Shown here one piece after another: positions 1-6,719 of a stretch of DNA of 7,611 bases; positions within the stretch are counted from its first letter, which is position 1; every line of letters starts with the position of its first letter. The stretch spans positions 1 to 7,611 of the forward strand of contig JAOZLI010000128.1 of the NCBI GenBank assembly GCA_029934915.1, written 5' to 3'. This DNA comes from Desulfocapsa sp. (GTDB lineage: Bacteria > Desulfobacterota > Desulfobulbia > Desulfobulbales > Desulfocapsaceae). The translations under genes and the position numbers were made by a program. The notes beneath the pieces are model-generated. The model saw nothing but the letters and a program-made list of their open reading frames with translations, did not search any database and had not been told where the DNA came from.

Positions 1-582
1 CTACTCAGGTGCAGAAAAATTACTGAGTTTACAACGAACCCGGCCACCAAGATCATAGGCTTCTGTGACGGTATTAAACACAAGGTTCTTTCCCGTTAAA
101 TCAACTTTTTCGCCAAGCACCTGGGTTTTACCCGGTGAATGCAGAATATTGCTATTCTTATCGTATATAACCAGCTCGGAGTAGAGTTCGAATTTGTCTT
201 TAGGTTTCATCAGCACCACCTCATCGATAAGGGTGAGAATGGTTTTTATTTTATCGAGTGTAGCCTTGCGGGCGGTGACAAAAGTTTGTTCGTCGCTGGC
301 AGAAGTAATAATTGCATCCACAGCGGTCATTTTGATTTCATCCGGCGAGTTTCCGGTGTAGACACGATCGGCAACGATTTCAAGGCTTACTTTTCCATCG
401 TTACTTTGAGTGATCTGAACCTTATCCATGGTAAAATTGTGATTATCGAGTTTTCGATTGGCAAGAGCTGAATCGTAGCCTCCACGTGGCGCGAGAAACG
501 TACTGACCGGAATTCGCCAGAGTGGAAAGCTGACAAACAGAAGGAACGGAATAACCCAGATCAGGTTTCTGCGGGTGATCAT
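1..582 (-). CDS. lptC: LPS export protein LptC (inner-membrane bitopic component)
   Basis: The predicted 193-residue protein has a short basic N-terminus, one hydrophobic segment at about residues 8-24, and a periplasmic beta-rich domain. This is the layout of LptC (DUF1239). LptC docks on the LptBFG transporter and passes LPS to LptA in the periplasmic bridge. The periplasmic part shows the expected alternating polar and hydrophobic strands, with motifs such as 'ADRVYTG' (residues 71-77) and 'GKNLVFNT' (164-171), rather than a catalytic motif. I chose the ATG at 582 because it forms a 4-base ATGA overlap with the kdsC stop and puts the membrane segment at the N-terminus. The frame stays open upstream to 645, but that would add 21 residues buried in kdsC. 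The gene is complete, with TAG at 3-1. LptC is poorly conserved in sequence, so the call rests on topology plus its place after kdsA-kdsC. lptA and lptB would be expected just beyond the window edge. Confidence 0.85.
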   Translation of the reverse strand: MITRRNLIWVIPFLLFVSFPLWRIPVSTFLAPRGGYDSALANRKLDNHNFTMDKVQITQSNDGKVSLEIVADRVYTGNSPDEIKMTAVDAIITSASDEQTFVTARKATLDKIKTILTLIDEVVLMKPKDKFELYSELVIYDKNSNILHSPGKTQVLGEKVDLTGKNLVFNTVTEAYDLGGRVRCKLSNFSAPE

Positions 583-1226
583 CGGCTCATGTATTGCTGG
601 AGGAGCTTCTTGTGCTCTCCCCGAGAGTGAAGAATGAGATCGCATAGCTCGCGAACAGCGCCATGTCCACCACTTTGCGAGCAGACATAATGCACCATTT
701 CCTGTACTTCGATTACAGCATTGGCGGGAGCTATTGCCAGGCCTACACGTTTGAGTAGTACCATATCCAGCCAGTCGTCACCCATATAGGAAATCTCAAA
801 GGGTTTAAACCCCGTTTTTTTGCTGATCTCTTTGTAGGCCTCAAGTTTATTAGAAGACCCCTGGTACAAATGGGTGATTTTAAGATCCTTGGCTCTGCGA
901 CTAAGGGCTTCCGAACTTCTGGCGGTGATAATACCAACTTCTACACCACTATCCTGCAACATTCGTAAACCAAAACCATCCTGCGTGTTAAAGGCCTTGG
1001 ATTCATGGCCTTCATGGGAATAGATAAGCGTGCCGTCGGTAAGTACACCATCTACATCAAGGAGCAGGAGTTTGATTGCTTTTGCTTTGGGGAGAGTTCG
1101 CAGCCAGGATTCACTGCGGGTTTCTTGTTCGGCTTTTTCCCGTACTTTCTGGCGATAGCCTTCGCGGACTTCGCAGTCTGATGGGTACGCACCCGCTTTA
1201 GAAGGAGGACAGGAGTCGTTGTTCAT
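579..1226 (-). CDS. kdsC: 3-deoxy-D-manno-octulosonate 8-phosphate phosphatase (HAD family)
   Basis: KdsC hydrolyses Kdo-8-phosphate to free Kdo and phosphate in the cytoplasm, the step between KdsA and CMP-Kdo formation. The 215-residue protein shows all four HAD motifs. Motif I is DVDGVLTDG at 57-65 (nucleophile D57, general acid/base D59). Motif II is the threonine of IITAR (T101). Motif III is K127. Motif IV is GDDWLD at 149-154. There is no separate cap domain, as expected for the tetrameric C0-type KdsC/YrbI group. About 50 charged residues precede motif I, longer than usual, and I see no good internal start to shorten this. The start ATG overlaps the kdsA stop as ATGA, with an AGGAA about 11 bases upstream inside kdsA. 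The stop overlaps the lptC start in the same way. Its place between kdsA and lptC supports KdsC over other small HAD phosphatases. Confidence 0.94.
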   Translation of the reverse strand: MNNDSCPPSKAGAYPSDCEVREGYRQKVREKAEQETRSESWLRTLPKAKAIKLLLLDVDGVLTDGTLIYSHEGHESKAFNTQDGFGLRMLQDSGVEVGIITARSSEALSRRAKDLKITHLYQGSSNKLEAYKEISKKTGFKPFEISYMGDDWLDMVLLKRVGLAIAPANAVIEVQEMVHYVCSQSGGHGAVRELCDLILHSRGEHKKLLQQYMSR

Positions 1227-2053
1227 GAGCTGACTGCTTCCTGGATACGAATAAGTTGTTTCAGAAGATTTTCCACACCATCCAGAGGCATGGAATTGGG
1301 ACCATCACATAAGGCGTTGTCAGGATCTGGATGTACTTCCATAAAAAGACCATCAATGCCAGCTGCCACAGCCGCGCGAGTAAGAGGGGCGATAAATTCA
1401 CGCTGTCCGCCAGAAGAGCCTCCGGCTCCACCGGGAAGCTGAACTGAATGGGTGGCATCAAAAATCACAGGGCAGCCAAAGCCACGCATAACCGGTAAAG
1501 ATCGCATATCCACAACCAGGTTGTTATAGCCAAAGCTTGCCCCACGTTCAACCAGCATGGTTTTTGTGCCACCTGCGCCTTTGAGCTTATTGACACCGTT
1601 TTCCATATCCCAGGGAGAGACGAATTGCCCCTTCTTAAGGTTTACCGGTTTGTCGGTTCGGGCGGCGGCAACAAGAAGGTCTGTCTGTCTGCAGAGAAAT
1701 GCCGGAATCTGGATGATATCCAATACTTCAGCAGCTGGTGTAACTTGGCTGACATCATGTACGTCAGAAATCACGGGAACCTGCAGATCTTTTCGAATTC
1801 TGGCTAAAATTTCAAGCCCTTCTTCGAGGCCGGGGCCACGATAGGAGTCAAGAGAGGTTCGGTTGGCCTTATCAAAGGATGCTTTAAATACATAGGAGAT
1901 ACCAAGTCTGGCGCATATTTCCTGCATCTCACCTGCAATAACTCGAGCCAGTTCTTCCGATTCCAGAGCACAGGGGCCAGCGATCAGCAGAAGTGGATTT
2001 CCTTTTCCAACCAGAATATCAGCTCCTAAAGGAGTGGCAACAGCAACAGTCAT
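1223..2053 (-). CDS. kdsA: 3-deoxy-8-phosphooctulonate synthase (Kdo-8-P synthase)
   Basis: KdsA condenses phosphoenolpyruvate with D-arabinose 5-phosphate to give Kdo-8-phosphate, the first committed step of Kdo for lipid A-core LPS. The 276-residue TIM-barrel protein matches the family length. It carries the arabinose-phosphate motif KANRTS at 62-67, CRQTD at 121-125, KKGQF at 140-144, ERGASFGYN at 169-177 and the HSVQLPGG loop at 202-209. The active-site strand reads AGPC with C28, where the metal-independent E. coli enzyme has asparagine. With H202, E239 and D250 this gives the four ligands of the metal-dependent class. D250 sits in a CDGPN motif of the kind I associate with metal-independent enzymes, noted separately. 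The ATG at 2053 is preceded by AAGGGA (2068-2063, minus strand) lying in the last codons of pyrG, and only 6 bases separate the genes, so they are surely cotranscribed. Confidence 0.97.
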   Translation of the reverse strand: MTVAVATPLGADILVGKGNPLLLIAGPCALESEELARVIAGEMQEICARLGISYVFKASFDKANRTSLDSYRGPGLEEGLEILARIRKDLQVPVISDVHDVSQVTPAAEVLDIIQIPAFLCRQTDLLVAAARTDKPVNLKKGQFVSPWDMENGVNKLKGAGGTKTMLVERGASFGYNNLVVDMRSLPVMRGFGCPVIFDATHSVQLPGGAGGSSGGQREFIAPLTRAAVAAGIDGLFMEVHPDPDNALCDGPNSMPLDGVENLLKQLIRIQEAVSS

Positions 2054-2059
2054 CTTTGA

Positions 2060-3712
2060 TTATCCCTTATGTTTAATGGCTGCAGCAACAAAATCACGGA
2101 ACAGTGGATGCGGATTCATGGGCTTTGATTTGAATTCCGGATGAAACTGGCAGGCAAGGAACCAGGGATGCTCTGCAATTTCAACAATCTCTACCAGGTT
2201 GTTGTCCGGTGAGGCACCGGAAATAACCATCCCTTTTTCTTCCAGTTGCTGACGGTAGTCATTGTTGAATTCATAGCGATGGCGATGACGTTCGAAAATC
2301 TCACCTTCTCCGTAGGCAGCTTTTGCAAATGTATTGTCTCCAAGGACGCAGGGATAGGCGCCAAGGCGCAATGTTCCGCCCATATCAGAACTTTCGTCCC
2401 GTACTTGCATCTTCTGGGTGCGATAGTCAAACCACTCCTTGATCAGATAGATCACAGGGTTGGATGTTTCGTCTACAAGTTCGGTGGAATGTGCATCTGC
2501 AAGGCCAAGTACATTTCTTGCGTATTCTACTACGGCTAGTTGCATGCCAAGGCAAATACCAAAGAAAGGGATCTTATTTTCACGGGCATAGGTGATGGCA
2601 TTGATTTTTCCTTCCACACCACGCCTGCCAAATCCGCCGGGAACCAATACTCCATGACAGCCTTTTAATAATTCATCAGCATCCTTTGATTCAAGATCTT
2701 CAGCGCTGATATATCGCAGTTCAACTTTTACATCGTTACCAAGGCCACCATGAACAAGCGATTCATGCAGACTTTTGTATGATTCCGTGAGATCAACATA
2801 TTTGCCGGTGATAGCAATTTGAATGGTATCCTTGGGATTCTTGATCTTTTGAACCAGGTCTTCCCAGGGTTTGATGTTAGGTTCACCCGTCCAGATATTT
2901 AAGAGCTCGAGAATTTTGGTGTCAAGTCCCTCTTTGTGCAAGCGGAGAGGAACTTCGTAGATGGTATCCACGTCTATGGCGGTGATAACAGCATCTACGG
3001 GCACATTACAGAACATGCTCATTTTCTTTTTCAGGCTGTCAGCAATGGGTACTTCCGTACGACAGACCAGAATATCAGGCTGAATACCATCGGCTCTGAG
3101 TTCCCGAACGGAGTGCTGGGTGGGTTTGGTTTTTACTTCTCCCGCAGCTTTGATATAGGGAACCAGAGTCAGGTGAATAAAGAGGGTATATTCACGACCA
3201 AGATCAATGCGTAACTGGCGGATGGCTTCAATGAAAGGCAGCCCCTCAATGTCACCAACGGTACCACCAATTTCAATAATGGCTACATCCACAGTGCCAT
3301 CAAGCTGCATAACTGCCGCTTTAATTTCATCAGTGATGTGCGGGATAACCTGAACGGTTCCACCGAGGTATTCACCGCGACGTTCTTTACTGATAACCGA
3401 GTAATAAATCCGCCCGGAGGTATAATTGTTTTTTTGAGCCATTACCGCACTGGTATAGCGCTCATAATGTCCCATATCCAGATCTGTTTCAGCTCCGTCG
3501 TCGGTGACGAATACTTCACCATGCTGGAAGGGATTCATGGTGCCGGGATCAACATTAATGTATGGATCGAGTTTCTGGAAAGTGACAGTTAGGCCCCTTG
3601 CTTCAAGGAGGGAGCCAATGGCAGCTGCGGCAAGACCCTTCCCTAGAGAAGAGAGTACACCGCCGGTCACGAAGATAAATTTTGTCCGTTTGGATGAGTT
3701 TGGTTTTTTCAT
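2060..3712 (-). CDS. pyrG: CTP synthase (glutamine-hydrolysing)
   Basis: PyrG converts UTP to CTP using ATP and glutamine-derived ammonia. The 550-residue protein is complete and of normal length. The N-terminal synthase domain (about 1-280) has the [11 protein letters not shown]-loop at 17-26 (K25), [12 protein letters not shown] at 48-59, and the Mg-binding acids D79 and E147. The C-terminal glutamine amidotransferase domain (about 298-545) has the oxyanion-type PGGFG at 358-362, nucleophile C387 in GICLGMQ, and H524/E526 in QFHPEFKS. The start gives a slightly long N-terminus of about 7 extra residues relative to E. coli. No alternative start lies before the conserved FVTGG strand. I see no Shine-Dalgarno sequence, and a promoter lies almost on top of the ATG. 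As first gene of the kdsA-kdsC-lptC operon it links CTP supply to CMP-Kdo demand, which is my inference. Confidence 0.99.
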   Translation of the reverse strand: MKKPNSSKRTKFIFVTGGVLSSLGKGLAAAAIGSLLEARGLTVTFQKLDPYINVDPGTMNPFQHGEVFVTDDGAETDLDMGHYERYTSAVMAQKNNYTSGRIYYSVISKERRGEYLGGTVQVIPHITDEIKAAVMQLDGTVDVAIIEIGGTVGDIEGLPFIEAIRQLRIDLGREYTLFIHLTLVPYIKAAGEVKTKPTQHSVRELRADGIQPDILVCRTEVPIADSLKKKMSMFCNVPVDAVITAIDVDTIYEVPLRLHKEGLDTKILELLNIWTGEPNIKPWEDLVQKIKNPKDTIQIAITGKYVDLTESYKSLHESLVHGGLGNDVKVELRYISAEDLESKDADELLKGCHGVLVPGGFGRRGVEGKINAITYARENKIPFFGICLGMQLAVVEYARNVLGLADAHSTELVDETSNPVIYLIKEWFDYRTQKMQVRDESSDMGGTLRLGAYPCVLGDNTFAKAAYGEGEIFERHRHRYEFNNDYRQQLEEKGMVISGASPDNNLVEIVEIAEHPWFLACQFHPEFKSKPMNPHPLFRDFVAAAIKHKG

Positions 3713-3717
3713 GATGC

Positions 3718-3746
3718 ACTATAGCTCTTTGCATTGCTTCTTTCAA
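3718..3746 (-). promoter_or_regulatory. putative sigma70-type promoter of the pyrG-kdsA-kdsC-lptC operon
   Basis: Read on the minus strand, TTGAAA (3746-3741) and TATAGT (3723-3718) each match the sigma70 consensus at five of six positions. They are separated by exactly 17 bases. The predicted transcription start, about 7 bases after the -10 box, falls at 3711-3712, on the pyrG ATG itself. Either the transcript is leaderless or this match is fortuitous. I saw no competing promoter of similar quality in the rest of the divergent intergenic region. Confidence 0.5.
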
Positions 3747-3774
3747 ACAGAAAAGGTGGAATGATTGCTTCTTT
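3733..3774. repeat. 11-base direct repeat in the pyrG/msrAB divergent promoter region
   Basis: ATTGCTTCTTT occurs exactly at 3733-3743 and again at 3764-3774. The copies start 31 bases apart, close to three turns of the DNA helix. The first copy overlaps the spacer and part of the -35 box of the putative pyrG promoter, and the second lies just upstream of it. The placement is what a pair of regulator sites would show, but the tract is pyrimidine-rich and chance is possible. Confidence 0.45.
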
Positions 3775-3785
3775 TTTCTTGTGTT

Positions 3786-3814
3786 TTGTGAGCCAGTGCA
3801 TACTTCTTTTTAGT
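3786..3814 (+). promoter_or_regulatory. weak candidate promoter for the msrAB fusion gene
   Basis: TTGTGA (3786-3791) and TTTAGT (3809-3814) are separated by 17 bases and lie upstream of the strong ribosome site of the msrAB gene. Each box is only a partial consensus match (four of six), so this is a weak prediction. A promoter must lie somewhere in this 131-base divergent region, because pyrG is transcribed the other way. Confidence 0.25.
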
Positions 3815-3832
3815 AGGAATCATTCTTGGACC

Positions 3833-3838
3833 AGGAGG
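3833..3838 (+). promoter_or_regulatory. strong ribosome binding site deciding the msrAB start
   Basis: AGGAGG (within CCAGGAGGGTTGA) ends 5 bases before the ATG at 3844. It is a near-perfect Shine-Dalgarno match that fixes the start and so the presence of the N-terminal signal peptide. Confidence 0.85.
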
Positions 3839-3843
3839 GTTGA

Positions 3844-4902
3844 ATGTTTAGAAAGCGGAAAACAGTTGGAATTGTAATTGTGTGGACAATATTTTTATTA
3901 ACGCTGGGGAGTAATGCAATGGCAGAGGAGCGAGTGGTTGTCTTTGGTGGAGGCTGTTTTTGGTGCATGGAGCCACCCTTTGAACAGCTTTCGGGAGTGA
4001 TTGATGTTCGCGCTGGATACAGTGGTGGAACAGCAGAAGATGCAAGTTATGACAGGGTAAGTGCCGGTCGGACTGATCATTATGAAGCTGTGGAAGTTCG
4101 TTATGATCCTGAAAAAATAGGCTATGGTGAACTAGTGGAAATATTCTGGCATCAGATTGACCCCACTGATTCCGGCGGACAATTTGCCGATCGGGGTTCT
4201 CAATATAAGACAGCTGTTTTTTATGGAAATGACACAGAAAAACAACTGGCCCTTGATTCAAAAAAACGTTTGCAGGACTCTGGCCTCTTTGATGCGCCAA
4301 TCATGACAGAAGTATTGCAGGCACAGCCTTTTTTTCCTGCAGAAGAGTATCATCAGGATTATTATAAGAAAAATTATGCACACTATTCAGCATATAAGGC
4401 AGGATCAGGACGAAAAAACTTTGTGGATACCGTGTGGCCGCAAAAACTTGCGCAGCAGGATAAAAAATATCCAAGACCAACGGATAAAGAATTGCGTTCA
4501 AGACTCAGCAAACTGCAGTACAAAGTAACGCAGAAAGAAGGAACGGAACCGCCCTTTGATAATGCATTCTGGAACAATAAGGCAGAGGGCATTTATGTTG
4601 ATATCGTTTCCGGTGAGCCACTTTTCAGTTCGAAAGATAAGTTTAAGTCTGGTACCGGATGGCCAAGTTTTACGGGAGTTCTTGCTGCTGATAATATAAT
4701 TGAAAAGGTAGACCGAGGTCTGTTCTCAGCGCGCACCGAGGTGCGAAGCAGTCATGGAGACTCGCATCTTGGACATGTATTTAATGATGGCCCCGCTCCA
4801 ACAGGGCTAAGGTATTGCATCAATTCTGCTGCGTTGCTTTTTATACCAAAAGAAAAGCTTGTAGAAGCTGGATATGGCGAATTTCTGGCGTTATTTAAGT
4901 AG
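3844..4902 (+). CDS. msrAB: exported bifunctional methionine sulfoxide reductase MsrA-MsrB
   Basis: The 352-residue protein fuses two repair enzymes that reduce the S and R epimers of methionine sulfoxide in oxidised proteins. Residues 1-27 form a signal peptide: RKRK n-region, hydrophobic core about 8-22, AMA cleavage site before E28. It should therefore act in the periplasm or be membrane-tethered. The MsrA domain (about 30-190) has GCFWCME at 37-43 with catalytic C38. The MsrB domain (about 215-345) has SGTGWPSF at 269-276, HLGHVF at 308-313 and catalytic C325 in RYCINS. The CxxC zinc motifs of many MsrB proteins are absent. Only three cysteines exist (38, 41, 325). The usual MsrB resolving cysteine position is T271, and MsrA has no C-terminal resolving cysteine, so C41 is the sole internal candidate. 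The order A then B is that of the Neisseria PilB-type fusion, here without a thioredoxin domain. No reductase partner is adjacent. Confidence 0.96.
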   Translation: MFRKRKTVGIVIVWTIFLLTLGSNAMAEERVVVFGGGCFWCMEPPFEQLSGVIDVRAGYSGGTAEDASYDRVSAGRTDHYEAVEVRYDPEKIGYGELVEIFWHQIDPTDSGGQFADRGSQYKTAVFYGNDTEKQLALDSKKRLQDSGLFDAPIMTEVLQAQPFFPAEEYHQDYYKKNYAHYSAYKAGSGRKNFVDTVWPQKLAQQDKKYPRPTDKELRSRLSKLQYKVTQKEGTEPPFDNAFWNNKAEGIYVDIVSGEPLFSSKDKFKSGTGWPSFTGVLAADNIIEKVDRGLFSARTEVRSSHGDSHLGHVFNDGPAPTGLRYCINSAALLFIPKEKLVEAGYGEFLALFK

Positions 4903-4910
4903 TTGATGGC

Positions 4911-4930
4911 ATTGTAAAAAACAATTTTTT
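4911..4930. terminator. weak AT-rich hairpin between convergent genes
   Basis: ATTGT (4911-4915), a five-base A loop, ACAAT (4921-4925) and a T-run to 4930 form a small hairpin followed by T residues on the plus strand. It sits in the 26-base gap between the converging msrAB and hydantoinase-like genes, and the T-run enters the 3' end of the latter. The stem has one G-C pair only, so it would be a poor intrinsic terminator. The location is its main support. Confidence 0.3.
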
Positions 4931-6551
4931 ATTTTCCAAGCAGGGCAGCGCCAACACCGTTCCCTACCTCACAATGTTCGGGGAATTCGACCGTTGTCCC
5001 AAGTTTTTCTGCAACTTTTGGTAAAAAGTATCTGGCGGCAGCACCAATACCGATAAGTGGTATTTTCAGGTCAAATTGTACACCTAGTACGGCATGATCA
5101 TTGCGTGTATTGATAAAAGCAGTGAGGGATTTCCCCCAGTAATGGTGCACGACATAGTCGAGAAGCAGGTTCTCAATTTTCTCTTCTGTGAGTGAAATGA
5201 TCTTTTCGCAAAATGCGTTTGTCTCCATATGGGCAAGGGCGGCAAGGATTTCTGCCCCCGACTCTGCTCTTGCTGCATCGCCTATGGATATTTTGCCTAA
5301 AACATGGAGAGCGTCTGTGGGGGTGAATCCGGTTTCAATAATGAGTTGCTCTCTGGTAAGTTGTTCCAGATGTTTTTCCAGTGGCACTCCTGACAAACCG
5401 GTTTTCTGGTGGATCATACTGATAGTGGAGGGGCCACTCTGAGCAAGTTCTATCAGAATAGGATCTTTTGTTTCTGAGCTGTTCAACTCTGGTATCAGGG
5501 CTATGCATTTCGCATTTTGCTCCGCCCCAAGCCACTGTACGGGATCGGGGAAATCTTTTGCCATGGATAGAGGCATGACCCGGGTAGGCCCAAGACTAAT
5601 GCCCCCTTTTTCATCAAGGAGCACATGGGAATCTCCACCAATACCCCCAGTGAACATATCAACGGCTTCCACGTGGGTTTGCCAGTTGCCAACCTGGCAA
5701 CCATCGGGAGAGAGGACTGTTTTTCCATCCCGAATCATGGCGATATCAGTAGTAGTTCCACCCACATCCACAACCAGTGCATGCTCTATTCCTTGAGCGG
5801 CACCAAATCCGGCAGTGCAGGCAGGTCCGCTTGCCACCGTAATTCCAGCCTGCTCGACTGCACTGTTTATGGTAACCTGATCACCATTTCCGGCAATCAG
5901 AAAAATTGGACATTCCAGTTTGTTTTTTATTGCCGCTGTCTGAACACCGGCAATATAATCCTGCATCAGTGGCATCAGTTTAGCATGGAGTGCGGCAGTG
6001 GCTGTTCGTTCCCGCATACCGGCATGGTGACTAATGGTATGAGAACAGAAAACTGGTTTGGGATCCATCATGGAAATTGCTTTTTCTGTAACCATCTCAT
6101 GGGAAGGATCCTTCATGGACATGGCTGAGCAGACAGCATAGGCATCAACTTCGTTTTTAAGACCCTGGATGGTATCTACGATATTATCGAGATCCAGCGG
6201 TTCTTCTTCTTCGCCCGTTATTTTATGGCCACCCTTAATAAAGACATTTGCCGTGATGGGTAATTTAAAATGTTTAACATAACCAATAATAAAGGCAGCT
6301 ACGCGAGCACCTTTATTTTCGATAACCGCATTGGTGGCAAGGGTAGTGGAGAGGGCAAGGCGAGAGATATCCTTTGCGTCGACTCCTGATTTTTTAAGGA
6401 GACTTTCCAGGGCCTTGCCCGTGGAAAGCGCAAGACGATGGTGGCTTGTTGGTTCTTTTGCAGTTGCCAGCACACGATTGGTCTGTTCATCAAGAAGCAC
6501 TGCGTCGGTGTACGTGCCACCGGTATCTATACCTATTATATATTGAGCCAT
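4929..6551 (-). CDS. hydantoinase/oxoprolinase-family ATPase (HyuA-like, short stand-alone form)
   Basis: The 540-residue protein belongs to the ASKHA-fold hydantoinase A/5-oxoprolinase family, which uses ATP to activate an amide, lactam or ketone substrate. The N-terminal domain (about 4-175) carries phosphate-1 motif DTGGTYTD at 9-16 and STTLATNAV at 68-76. The second domain (about 190-510) has phosphate-2 motif DVGGTTTD at 262-269, GGIGGDSHV at 302-310 and an adenosine-type motif GIGAAARYF at 501-509. The C-terminus ends at GVGAALLGK. It lacks the further C-terminal domain of roughly 150 residues found in typical HyuA or acetone carboxylase beta subunits of about 700 residues, and no HyuB-type partner lies in the window. 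The true substrate therefore cannot be named. The ATG at 6551 fits the family N-terminus, although no clear Shine-Dalgarno precedes it. It diverges from the FabI-like gene and converges on msrAB, so it is probably monocistronic. Confidence 0.88.
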   Translation of the reverse strand: MAQYIIGIDTGGTYTDAVLLDEQTNRVLATAKEPTSHHRLALSTGKALESLLKKSGVDAKDISRLALSTTLATNAVIENKGARVAAFIIGYVKHFKLPITANVFIKGGHKITGEEEEPLDLDNIVDTIQGLKNEVDAYAVCSAMSMKDPSHEMVTEKAISMMDPKPVFCSHTISHHAGMRERTATAALHAKLMPLMQDYIAGVQTAAIKNKLECPIFLIAGNGDQVTINSAVEQAGITVASGPACTAGFGAAQGIEHALVVDVGGTTTDIAMIRDGKTVLSPDGCQVGNWQTHVEAVDMFTGGIGGDSHVLLDEKGGISLGPTRVMPLSMAKDFPDPVQWLGAEQNAKCIALIPELNSSETKDPILIELAQSGPSTISMIHQKTGLSGVPLEKHLEQLTREQLIIETGFTPTDALHVLGKISIGDAARAESGAEILAALAHMETNAFCEKIISLTEEKIENLLLDYVVHHYWGKSLTAFINTRNDHAVLGVQFDLKIPLIGIGAAARYFLPKVAEKLGTTVEFPEHCEVGNGVGAALLGK

Positions 6552-6611
6552 GATTTTTTGAGCTGATTTTTTTGATAAAATAATGTGTTGTTGGTCAGGT
6601 ATACTGCAAAC

Positions 6612-6632
6612 GCTTTATTGAAGCAATAAAGC
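6612..6632. repeat. perfect 9+9 base inverted repeat in a divergent intergenic region
   Basis: GCTTTATTG (6612-6620), an AAG spacer and CAATAAAGC (6624-6632) form a perfect inverted repeat about midway between the hydantoinase-like and FabI-like genes. No T-run follows on either strand, so it does not look like an intrinsic terminator. Position and symmetry suit an operator for a dimeric regulator of one or both genes. A structured mRNA leader is the other possibility. Confidence 0.6.
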
Positions 6633-6680
6633 ATTTCGGGCGAGTACTTGTTATCATTCTTTCTCTAGTGTACTTTGTCG

Positions 6681-6707
6681 GAAGTTAGAAGTCAGAAGAA
6701 GAAGTCG
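6681..6707 (+). repeat. short degenerate heptamer tandem repeat before the FabI-like gene
   Basis: The purine-rich leader reads as successive units GAAGTTA, GAAGTCA, GAAGAA and GAAGTCG. It ends a few bases before the AAGGAG ribosome site. The units are 7, 7, 6 and 7 bases long, so this is an imperfect simple repeat. It could be a decayed array or merely a purine-rich ribosome stand-by region. Confidence 0.45.
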
Positions 6708-6709
6708 AA

Positions 6710-6715
6710 AAGGAG
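6710..6715 (+). promoter_or_regulatory. ribosome binding site deciding the FabI-like start
   Basis: AAGGAG lies 4 bases before the ATG at 6720. This selects that ATG over an in-frame TTG at 6675, which would add a lysine- and serine-rich 15-residue extension encoded by the tandem repeat. Confidence 0.75.
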
Positions 6716-6719
6716 TGAA

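Noticed and set aside
583..645. 21-residue N-terminal extension of the lptC reading frame into kdsC
   Set aside because: It would overlap kdsC by more than 60 bases and bury the membrane segment behind a polar stretch. The ATG at 582 makes the same ATGA overlap seen at the kdsA-kdsC junction.
3848..4300. 150-codon open frame antisense to the msrA domain
   Set aside because: Its His/Gln/Leu-rich composition, lack of motifs and full overlap with the strongly supported msrAB gene mark it as a shadow.
4900..4902. Possible recoded stop or selenocysteine in the Msr gene
   Set aside because: The gene ends in TAG after a complete MsrB domain, and both catalytic positions are ordinary cysteine codons. 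No in-frame TGA is involved.
5625..6128. 167-codon open frame antisense to the hydantoinase-like gene
   Set aside because: It lies wholly opposite a well-conserved coding region, has no recognisable motif, and its cysteine- and histidine-rich composition is typical of a shadow frame.
6612..6632. Palindrome read as an intrinsic terminator
   Set aside because: No T-run follows the stem on either strand, and the region lies between divergent gene starts where a terminator is not needed.
6675..6719. TTG start giving a 285-residue FabI-like protein
   Set aside because: The extra 15 residues come from the purine-rich repeat, no ribosome site precedes the TTG, and AAGGAG sits correctly before the ATG at 6720.
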